The notes under the pieces: generated by a model | The model's database searches: none | Told to the model about the DNA's origin: nothing | What the model saw: only the letters and a program-made list of their open reading frames with translations | Translations under genes and position numbers: made by a program | In this document: one piece after another, positions 7,293 through 12,725 of the stretch | Numbering within the stretch: position 1 is the stretch's first letter | How the letters are laid out: every line of letters begins with the position of its first letter | From: an uncultured Clostridia bacterium | GTDB lineage: Bacteria; Bacillota; Clostridia; Oscillospirales; Ruminococcaceae | DNA length: 12,725 bases | Assembly: GCA_937891895.1 (NCBI GenBank) | Contig: CALATN010000181.1 | Coordinates: 1-12,725 of the forward strand | Direction of reading: 5' to 3'

Positions 7293-8132
7293 ATGAAATT
7301 ACTTACTCTTAATACCCACAGCCTTGTGGAAGACAATTACAGTAAAAAGCTTGACGCTTTTGTTTCGGCAATCGCAGAGCAAAGACCTGATATAATTGCA
7401 TTGCAGGAGGTCAATCAGACTATTGCCGAAACACAGGCTGATGTAATTTCAGAAGGTTATGTTCCATGCGATGAAAACATTGTAATCCGTAAGGACAATC
7501 ACGTTTACAAGGCAGCAGAACTGCTTGAAAATGCAGGAGTAAAATATTACTGGACATGGCTGCCGCTGAAAAAGGGTTATGACAAGTATGATGAAGGGAT
7601 TGCCCTTATGAGCCGAAGCCGAATTATTGAAACCGATGTTGTAAGAATAAGCGAAACAGATGATTATAACAATTGGAAAACAAGAAAAATAATCGGCATC
7701 CGTACCGAAGCTGCCCCTGACGAATGGTTTTTCAGCGTTCATTACGGTTGGTGGGACGACCTTGATGAGCCTTTTCAGAATCAGTGGCAGAAAACAGCTG
7801 AGCATATGAAAAAATACAGCCGTGTATGGCTTATGGGTGATTTCAACAGCCCTGCCGAAGTTCGCAACGAAGGCTATGATATGATAAACGGCGGCGGTTG
7901 GTATGACAGCTATACTCTTGCAAAGACAAGGGATAATGGTATTACCGTCGGAAAGGTAATAGACGGATGGCGTGATAAAGTCAGCGGTACTGACGGTATG
8001 CGTATTGACCAGATATGGTGCAGTCAAAAAGCTGAAATTGCATCATCGGAAGTAATTTTCAATGGGGCAAACAAACCCGTTGTTTCTGACCATTACGGTG
8101 TTGCCGCTGAATATGAAAGGAGTGAGGTGTGA
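7293..8132 (+). CDS. mapP: Maltose 6'-phosphate phosphatase, EEP superfamily
   Basis: A 279-residue member of the endonuclease/exonuclease/phosphatase fold. The metal and catalytic motifs are present: LTLNTHS with Asn7, ALQEV with Glu39, GDFN with Asp183 and Asn185, DQIW, and SDH with Asp266-His267. Members of this fold cleave phosphoesters with Mg2+. In Enterococcus faecalis an EEP-related enzyme, MapP, removes phosphate from maltose 6'-phosphate made by the maltose PTS. The N-terminal sequence here and its place directly after a PTS permease and before malQ fit that role, with no 6-phospho-alpha-glucosidase in the window. It starts 8 nt after the permease stop, with AGGTGG overlapping the stop codon, and its own stop overlaps the malQ start, so the three genes are translated together. 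A DNA nuclease role is unlikely in this context. The exact substrate is inferred. Confidence 0.8.
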   Translation: MKLLTLNTHSLVEDNYSKKLDAFVSAIAEQRPDIIALQEVNQTIAETQADVISEGYVPCDENIVIRKDNHVYKAAELLENAGVKYYWTWLPLKKGYDKYDEGIALMSRSRIIETDVVRISETDDYNNWKTRKIIGIRTEAAPDEWFFSVHYGWWDDLDEPFQNQWQKTAEHMKKYSRVWLMGDFNSPAEVRNEGYDMINGGGWYDSYTLAKTRDNGITVGKVIDGWRDKVSGTDGMRIDQIWCSQKAEIASSEVIFNGANKPVVSDHYGVAAEYERSEV

Positions 8133-9619
8133 TGAAAAGAAGTGCAGGAATATTGCTTCCCATTTCATCTCTGACATCGAAATACGGCATTGGCTGTTTT
8201 GATAAAAAAGCTTATGAATTTGTTGATTACCTTAAAGAGGCAGGTCAAAGCTACTGGCAGATACTTCCGCTTGGCCCGACAAGCTACGGTGATTCGCCAT
8301 ATCAGAGCTTTTCAACCTTTGCCGGCAATCCGTATTATATTGACCTGAACGAGCTTGTTCTGAACGGACTTCTTACAAAGGAAGAGTGCGAACAGGTCGG
8401 GTTCAAGGATAATGATGATATTGATTACGGTCTGCTTTACAGCAAAAGATATGCACTGCTGAAAAAAGCTTTTGAACGCAGCGGAATAACTATTGACGCT
8501 GATTTTATAAGGTTCTGCGATGAAAATAAGTGGCTTGACGAGTATGCACTGTTTATGGCACTTAAAGATTATTTCGGCGGAGTATCATGGGATAAATGGG
8601 AAAAAAATCTCAGACTCCGAAAGGTCTTTTCCCTTAACGAATACCGCAGCAAGCTGTCTGACGAAATCAATTTCTACAAGTTCCTGCAGTATATGTTTTT
8701 TACACAATGGAACAAGCTGAAAAAGTATGCAAACGAAAAAGGAATAAAAATTATAGGCGATATTCCGATTTATGTTGCCGCAGACAGTGCTGACGTGTGG
8801 GCTGAGCCTGAACTTTTCCAGCTTGATAAAGACGGAAAACCGAAAGCAGTTGCAGGATGTCCTCCTGATGGTTTTGCTGCCGACGGACAGCTTTGGGGCA
8901 ATCCCCTTTACGATTGGGATTATCACAAGGAAACAGGCTTTGAATGGTGGATTTCAAGACTTTCACACTGCTTTAAGCTTTATGATGTGGTAAGAATTGA
9001 CCATTTCAGAGGCTTTGATGAATATTATTCCATTCCGTACGGTGATGAAAATGCTAAAAACGGACACTGGGAAAAGGGTCCCGGAATGGAGCTTTTCACA
9101 GCTGTGGAAAAGGCACTTGGCAGAAGAGAAGTTATTGCGGAAGATTTAGGCTTTATGACCGATAGTGTAAGGCAGCTTGTAAAAGACAGCGGTTTTCCGA
9201 ATATGAAGGTGCTGGAATTCGCTTTCGACAGCCGTGACACAGGAAGCAGAAACGATTATCTGCCCCATAATTACGATGAAAACTGCGTTGCCTACACGGG
9301 AACACACGACAATCAGACAATCGCTTCGTGGTTTGATACAATCACGGAAGATGAACGTGAAATGGCAAGAGAGTATCTCTGCGACGGCTTCACTCCCACG
9401 GAAAAGCTGAATAAAGCTTTTATTTCGCTGATAATGAGAAGCAAGGCAAGGCTTTGTGTCATTCCTATGCAGGATTGGCTGGGACTTGATGATAAAAGCA
9501 GGATTAATGTTCCATCAACAGTAGGAAAGAACTGGCGCTGGAGATTGACCGAAAATCAGCTTACAGAAAAGCTGAAAGATGAAATACTGAAAACAACAAG
9601 AATTTTCGGAAGAATTTGA
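8132..9619 (+). CDS. malQ: 4-alpha-glucanotransferase (amylomaltase), GH77
   Basis: Cytosolic enzyme that transfers glucan units between maltodextrins, turning maltose into glucose plus longer chains that the phosphorylase can use. The 495 residues are close to the length of the bacterial short type (Thermus amylomaltase, about 500). Seen: N-terminal MKRSAGILLPISSL; nucleophile Asp290 in RIDHFRG; acid/base Glu337 in IAEDLG; Asp393 in TGTHDNQT. The spacing of 47 and 56 residues is very near that of Thermus amylomaltase. The ATG at 8132 shares one base with the mapP stop (TGATG) and has AAAGGAG 9 nt upstream. A GTG at 8129 is possible, but the family starts with MKR. It is the third gene of the malT-mapP-malQ operon. 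An inverted repeat at 9603-9640 spans its end. Confidence 0.95.
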   Translation: MKRSAGILLPISSLTSKYGIGCFDKKAYEFVDYLKEAGQSYWQILPLGPTSYGDSPYQSFSTFAGNPYYIDLNELVLNGLLTKEECEQVGFKDNDDIDYGLLYSKRYALLKKAFERSGITIDADFIRFCDENKWLDEYALFMALKDYFGGVSWDKWEKNLRLRKVFSLNEYRSKLSDEINFYKFLQYMFFTQWNKLKKYANEKGIKIIGDIPIYVAADSADVWAEPELFQLDKDGKPKAVAGCPPDGFAADGQLWGNPLYDWDYHKETGFEWWISRLSHCFKLYDVVRIDHFRGFDEYYSIPYGDENAKNGHWEKGPGMELFTAVEKALGRREVIAEDLGFMTDSVRQLVKDSGFPNMKVLEFAFDSRDTGSRNDYLPHNYDENCVAYTGTHDNQTIASWFDTITEDEREMAREYLCDGFTPTEKLNKAFISLIMRSKARLCVIPMQDWLGLDDKSRINVPSTVGKNWRWRLTENQLTEKLKDEILKTTRIFGRI

Positions 9620-9624
9620 AAATC

Positions 9625-9653
9625 TTGATTTCTTCGAAAAAATACGTTACAAT
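9625..9653 (+). promoter_or_regulatory. Promoter of ptsHI
   Basis: TTGATT (9625-9630) and TACAAT (9648-9653) with exactly 17 bp between them form a sigma-A promoter that begins 5 bp after the malQ stop. It lets HPr and Enzyme I be made independently of the maltose operon. A bulged inverted repeat (TTTTCGGAAGAA at 9603-9614, TTCTTCGAAAA at 9630-9640) surrounds the -35 and could be an operator or weak hairpin. Confidence 0.75.
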
Positions 9654-9683
9654 ATTATTAACATTCAGAAAGGAAGTATCACT

Positions 9684-9941
9684 ATGAAAACTTTTACTTA
9701 CACAATCAAGGACGAACTCGGAATCCATGCAAGACCTGCAGGAATGCTTGCAAAGACTGCGAAAGCACTTGACAGCGAAATAATTATTGCAAAGGATGAC
9801 AAATCCGCTGCCGCAACAAAGCTTATGGCACTTATGGGAATGGGTGTAAAATGCGGCGATACAATTACCGTAACAGTAAACGGCGGTAACGAAGAAGCAT
9901 CCGAAAAGGCTATGAAGGAATTCCTTGAAGCAAACCTTTAA
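9684..9941 (+). CDS. ptsH: Phosphocarrier protein HPr, Lys46 variant
   Basis: An 85-residue general PTS protein that carries phosphate from Enzyme I to IIA domains. The active site GIHARPAG has His15 in the canonical place. Around the regulatory position, Gram-positive HPr normally reads KSIMGVMSLG with Ser46, the target of HPr kinase/phosphorylase. Here the aligned residues are TKLMALMGMG, placing Lys at 46 and Gly at 52. The protein should work in phosphotransfer, but it cannot be phosphorylated at Ser46 to serve as CcpA corepressor or for inducer exclusion. A second, conventional HPr elsewhere in the genome is possible. AAAGGAAG precedes the start and a sigma-A promoter lies 30 bp upstream. 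It is followed by ptsI after 57 bp containing a hairpin. Confidence 0.95.
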   Translation: MKTFTYTIKDELGIHARPAGMLAKTAKALDSEIIIAKDDKSAAATKLMALMGMGVKCGDTITVTVNGGNEEASEKAMKEFLEANL

Positions 9942-9950
9942 TCTGTAATG

Positions 9951-9978
9951 TGGTTCCTCTGCTGCGGCGGAGGAACCG
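9951..9978 (+). other. Intercistronic hairpin between ptsH and ptsI
   Basis: GGTTCCTC (9952-9959) pairs with GAGGAACC (9970-9977). The stem continues inward (9960-9962 with 9967-9969, one G-T pair) to a TGCG loop and has a further G-T pair outside. No T run follows, so it is not a standard terminator. It lies 9 nt after the HPr stop and 9 nt before the ptsI ribosome binding site, a position suited to mRNA processing or to lowering EI output relative to HPr. Confidence 0.7.
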
Positions 9979-9998
9979 TAATATATGAGGTGATACAA

Positions 9999-11639
9999 AT
10001 GACTACATATAAAGGAAAAGGCGTTTATGGTGCAGTTGCTGTCGGCAAAATCTCTGTTTTCAAGCGTCAGGACGTGCAGGTTAAGCGTGAAAAGGTTGAA
10101 AATACCGACAATGAGCTGAAAAGACTTGAAGATGCAAAAACAGCGGCAATAACCCAGCTTGTCGAAATTTATGAAAAGGCTTTGAAGGAAGTCGGAGAAG
10201 CAAATGCAGCAATTTTTGATATTCATATGATGATGGTTGAGGACGAGGATTACAATGACGCAATCGTTGAAATGATTACCTCACAGAATGTCAACGCTGA
10301 ATACGCTGTTGCAATTACTGGGGATAACTTTGCTGAAATGTTTGCTGCAATGGACGATGCATATATGCAGGCACGATCGGCAGATGTACGAGATATTTCA
10401 AATCGTATCATAAACTGTCTTATGTGCAGTGTGACAAACGAGGAAAAAAGCAATGAACCTGTAATAATCTGTGCTGACGACCTTGCTCCCAGCGAAACAG
10501 TTTCCTTGGATAAGGATAAAGTTCTCGCATTTGTTACAGCGCACGGCTCGTCAAATTCACATACGGCAATTCTTGCCCGTAATATGAATATTCCTGCAAT
10601 TATCGGTGTAGGCGAAGAATTTCTGTCTGCTGTAAAGGACGGCGGCATAGCTGTCGCAAACGGATTTACAGGAGAATTTATACTTGACCCGGACGCAGAA
10701 ACTATTGAAGCCGCCGAAATGAAACGTGCTGAGGAACAGGAGAAAAAAGAACTTCTCCAGAAGCTCAAGGGCAAGGAAAACGTTACTCTTGACGGAAGAA
10801 AAATAAATATCTATGCAAATATCGGCAGTGCAGACAATATCGGTGCTGTTCTGCTTAACGACGCGGGCGGTATCGGACTTTTCCGAAGCGAGTTTCTTTA
10901 TCTTGAAAACTCCGATTATCCTACCGAAGATGAGCAGTTTAAAATATATAAACGTGTTCTTGAAAGTATGGCGGGCAAAAAAGTTATAATCCGTACTCTT
11001 GATATAGGTGCAGATAAGCAATGCGATTATTTTAATATGCCAAAGGAAGAAAATCCTGCTCTCGGAATCCGTGCAATAAGACTTTGTCTTAATCGTCCTG
11101 AAATTTTCAGAACACAGCTCCGTGCTTTGTTCAGAGCGTCGGCATTCGGCAATCTCGGAATAATGTTTCCTATGATAGCAAATGTATGGGAGCTTGAAGA
11201 AATCATTGCTATGTGTGAAAGCGTAAAAGCTGAGCTGAGAAAAGACAGCATTGAATATTCGGAAGAAACAGAGCTTGGTATTATGATTGAAACACCTGCT
11301 GCTGCCCTTATAAGTCATAAGCTTGCTCCGATGGTTGACTTTTTCAGCGTTGGTACAAACGACCTTACACAGTATACCCTTGCCTGCGACAGACAGAATC
11401 CCGATATTGACCGTTTCTGTGATACGCACCACGAAGCTGTTCTTAAGCTTATTGAAATGGCGGCTGAAAGTGCTCACAGATATGGCAAGTGGATTGGTAT
11501 CTGCGGAGAGCTTGCTGCTGATACAACTCTTACAGAAACTTTCCTCAGAATTGGCATTGACGAGCTTTCAGTTTCACCGTCATTCGTTCTGAAGGTAAGA
11601 GATACTGTAAGAAACATTGATTTGTCAAATAATAAATAA
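9999..11639 (+). CDS. ptsI: PTS Enzyme I, phosphoenolpyruvate-protein phosphotransferase
   Basis: Cytosolic first enzyme of the PTS; it takes phosphate from phosphoenolpyruvate and passes it to HPr. With the start at 9999 (GAGGTG, 6 nt upstream) it has 546 residues, slightly below the usual 570. Order seen: N-terminal HPr-binding helical domain; swivelling domain with phosphorylated His188 in GSSNSHTAILAR; then the PEP-binding barrel with GIGLFRSEFLY, RTLDIGADK, KEENPALGIRAIR, GTNDLTQYTLACDRQNP and Cys502 in GICGELA, the same number as in E. coli. The active-site loop has GSSN where model enzymes have GGRT; I recall GSTN-type loops as common in Clostridia. A longer start at 9948 would run through the intercistronic hairpin and is less likely. 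No clear terminator follows before the convergent gene 39 bp away. Confidence 0.95.
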   Translation: MTTYKGKGVYGAVAVGKISVFKRQDVQVKREKVENTDNELKRLEDAKTAAITQLVEIYEKALKEVGEANAAIFDIHMMMVEDEDYNDAIVEMITSQNVNAEYAVAITGDNFAEMFAAMDDAYMQARSADVRDISNRIINCLMCSVTNEEKSNEPVIICADDLAPSETVSLDKDKVLAFVTAHGSSNSHTAILARNMNIPAIIGVGEEFLSAVKDGGIAVANGFTGEFILDPDAETIEAAEMKRAEEQEKKELLQKLKGKENVTLDGRKINIYANIGSADNIGAVLLNDAGGIGLFRSEFLYLENSDYPTEDEQFKIYKRVLESMAGKKVIIRTLDIGADKQCDYFNMPKEENPALGIRAIRLCLNRPEIFRTQLRALFRASAFGNLGIMFPMIANVWELEEIIAMCESVKAELRKDSIEYSEETELGIMIETPAAALISHKLAPMVDFFSVGTNDLTQYTLACDRQNPDIDRFCDTHHEAVLKLIEMAAESAHRYGKWIGICGELAADTTLTETFLRIGIDELSVSPSFVLKVRDTVRNIDLSNNK

Positions 11640-11678
11640 AAATAGAATTTACTTATGGGATTTCAAGTATATTTAGTG

Positions 11679-12361
11679 CTATGTAGTATATTCCTTTTGA
11701 TAAACACGTTTTAAATAATTCTTCCTAAAATCACTTTCCTTACCCCAGAAAGCCATTTCGTGCTTTGAGAAGATTTTTTTCTCCATTTTCAGGCGAACAA
11801 GCTCTAGTGTACATATTAAATCTGCAACTTGAAATAATCGATATTCGGAAGGAAGTACTTTTCTAAATTCCACTTCTGGTAACAAAGCATTCAGTACAGA
11901 TGAAAGAATGCGGGTGAGTTCAATCTGTCCGTTGTCGTAGTATACTTTAATCTTATCGTAGGCAAGAAAATCAGAATAATTATTATGGATAAAAGTTGCG
12001 ATTTGTTTTGATAGTTTACCAAAGACTTCGATGGTGTCTATTATATGTTTCTTTTCAATATGGAAGCATTTGAAAGAAATATTTAGCTGTCGTGTAAATG
12101 CAACCATTTTGTTGAAAAGTTGTCGTCGCTCCTGGATACTCATATTTTCATAAGGATGTTCTCTTCGGATGATGGGACCGTTATGTATGCAGTGTTGTCT
12201 ATCAAAGCCTAACAGAGCAAGTTCATTATTAAATTTTTCTATGTCGCTAGCGATGTCTTCATTCTGATTATGAAAAACCATAGTTATGATATAATATGGA
12301 GAGTGGTGGTTATACTCACCGAAATCACCGCTTTCATCAACAAAATACTTAGTTCATTCAT
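11679..12361 (-). pseudogene. DUF3800-family protein, frameshifted near its start
   Basis: The original product would have 227 residues. From the ATG at 12361 (GGAG 8 nt upstream) the code reads MNELSI, then leaves frame at a run of four T (12342-12345 on the plus strand as AAAA) and stops after 25 codons. Adding one T restores FVDESGDFGEYNHHSPYYII, the typical DUF3800 start, and joins the open frame that runs to 11679. That frame has an internal Met at 12281 but no ribosome binding site there. Further family features are HNGPIIRREHPYENMSI, KVYYDNGQIELTRILSSVLN and FQVADLICTLELVRLK. Conserved acidic residues suggest a metal-dependent, possibly RNase H-like fold; the function of the family is unknown to me. 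Causes may be true decay, sequencing error in the T run, or -1 slippage (ATTTTG can slip into the correct frame). Base composition is more AT-rich than the maltose genes, suggesting an accessory gene. Confidence 0.82.
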
Positions 12362-12458
12362 AGGCAAAACTCCAAAAAAAATGGCAGGGAACTTCCCTGC
12401 CGGTAGATGGACCAGGGTCTTGCGACCAGCCCAATCAGCAATACTGCTGATATATTAT
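12362..12458 (-). ncRNA. Structured 5' leader of the DUF3800 gene
   Basis: From the likely start near 12458 the leftward transcript forms three hairpins in about 97 nt: ATCAGCA/TGCTGAT (12445-12451 with 12434-12440); a small GGTC-GCAA-GACC hairpin with a GNRA loop (12427-12424 with 12419-12416); and a terminator hairpin (12383-12401) with eight T. The ribosome binding site follows at once. Families of conserved RNA motifs upstream of DUF3800 genes have been described (named DUF3800-I and onward); I cannot match this one to a specific family without a search. Confidence 0.6.
12374..12401 (-). terminator. Intrinsic terminator inside the DUF3800 leader (attenuator)
   Basis: GGCAGGGA pairs with TCCCTGCC (8 bp, 12394-12401 with 12383-12390, loop of 3) and is followed on the minus strand by A and eight T (12381-12374), then directly GGAG (12373-12370). 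A terminator between the promoter and the ribosome binding site of the same gene is the layout of transcription attenuation. Confidence 0.8.
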
Positions 12459-12464
12459 ACGTTA

Positions 12465-12493
12465 ATTGTAAGGGAAATAATCAGTATTGTCAA
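12465..12493 (-). promoter_or_regulatory. Proximal sigma-A promoter of the DUF3800 gene
   Basis: On the minus strand, perfect TTGACA (12488-12493) and TACAAT (12465-12470) are separated by 17 bp. Transcription would start near 12458, directly before the first leader hairpin. Confidence 0.75.
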
Positions 12494-12557
12494 TTTAATA
12501 TATGAAATTATTATTTGTTATTATGTTTCAAATAAGTGTAGGATTATATCTAAATTC

Positions 12558-12586
12558 ATTATAGCACAAACAAATGTTCGAATCAA
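12558..12586 (-). promoter_or_regulatory. Distal promoter with LexA/SOS-like box
   Basis: On the minus strand, TTGATT (12581-12586) and TATAAT (12558-12563) are 17 bp apart. Between them lies CGAACATTTGTTTG (12567-12580), close to the Gram-positive LexA box CGAAC-N4-GTTCG with one differing base in the second half. The position between -35 and -10 is typical for LexA repression. It would feed the DUF3800 leader about 190 bp downstream. Confidence 0.5.
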
Positions 12587-12725
12587 GGGTGATTTGCTCT
12601 AATTATTAATTATTATACAAGGTGGCTTATATAATCAATAAAGAAATAATAATAAAAATCTTTAATAATTTAATTAAAAAATGTTATGGCGATAAAGATC
12701 ATATATAATATCACATTGACAATTT
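12587..12725. other. AT-rich end of window without visible gene
   Basis: The last 139 bases are over three-quarters A+T. They contain TATAAT-like and TTGACA-like hexamers (12704-12709, 12714-12719) but no pair with proper spacing, and no open frame with a ribosome binding site. An element reaching past the edge cannot be excluded. Confidence 0.4.

Noticed and set aside
7449..8027. 192-codon open frame on the minus strand
   Set aside because: Antisense shadow of mapP, whose catalytic motifs are clear.
9561..10226. 221-codon open frame on the minus strand
   Set aside because: It spans the end of malQ, all of ptsH and the start of ptsI in antisense, without motif or start signal.
10545..10575. 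Enzyme I active-site loop GSSN instead of GGRT taken as a defect
   Set aside because: The phosphorylated His188, following SHTAILAR block and Cys502 are intact, and similar loops are, as I recall, common in Clostridia; probably normal variation.
10557..11477. 306-codon open frame on the minus strand
   Set aside because: It lies opposite ptsI, has no ribosome binding site or family motif, and is rich in Cys/Phe/Ser as expected of an antisense shadow.
12270..12602. 110-codon plus-strand frame across the DUF3800 leader
   Set aside because: It runs antisense through the DUF3800 start, the attenuator and both promoters and has no ribosome binding site; the minus-strand signals explain the region better.

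Overview
The window looks like low-GC Firmicutes DNA, most likely a gut or rumen Clostridia lineage related to Ruminococcus/Oscillospiraceae. The reasons are AT-rich spacers with GC-richer genes, AGGAGG-type ribosome binding sites, textbook sigma-A promoters, Clostridia-like PTS proteins and a MalR-type LacI regulator. No rRNA, tRNA, CRISPR array or complete transposase is visible. The organism assignment is an inference from style, not from a marker gene.

Left edge (1-504) has no convincing protein gene. It holds two Rho-independent terminators (57-84, 123-161). Next comes a structured RNA at about 268-430 that matches, block by block, the HEARO / IscB omega-RNA scaffold as I remember it. 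No iscB gene follows it, so it is a standalone copy. A perfect 20-bp hairpin (430-478) directly abuts it.

Central part (505-11639) is a maltose/maltodextrin module. A divergent pair comes first: an AraC-type regulator (505-1377, minus) and an alpha-glucan phosphorylase (1497-3749, plus). A MalR-like LacI repressor (3790-4806, minus) converges on the phosphorylase through a shared hairpin. It diverges from a PTS operon made of a IIA-IIC-IIB permease (5125-7284), a MapP-like maltose 6'-phosphate phosphatase (7293-8132) and 4-alpha-glucanotransferase MalQ (8132-9619). The general PTS proteins HPr (9684-9941) and Enzyme I (9999-11639) follow from their own promoter. The logic is coherent: EI and HPr phosphorylate the permease, maltose enters as maltose 6'-phosphate, MapP removes the phosphate, MalQ rearranges maltose into glucose and longer maltodextrins, and the phosphorylase releases glucose 1-phosphate. 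The HPr carries Lys instead of Ser at position 46, so the usual HPr kinase switch appears to be missing. Tandem TTGTGCAAAA-like sites with a 21-bp period precede both the phosphorylase and the PTS operon, which suggests common control by the AraC protein.

Right edge (11640-12725) has a different, more AT-rich character. A DUF3800-family gene (minus, 11679-12361) is broken by a one-base deletion in a T run near its start. It is preceded by an approximately 97-nt structured leader that ends in an intrinsic terminator right before the ribosome binding site, a strong TTGACA promoter, and a second promoter with a LexA/SOS-like box between -35 and -10. The last 120 bp hold only AT-rich sequence in which I see no gene.
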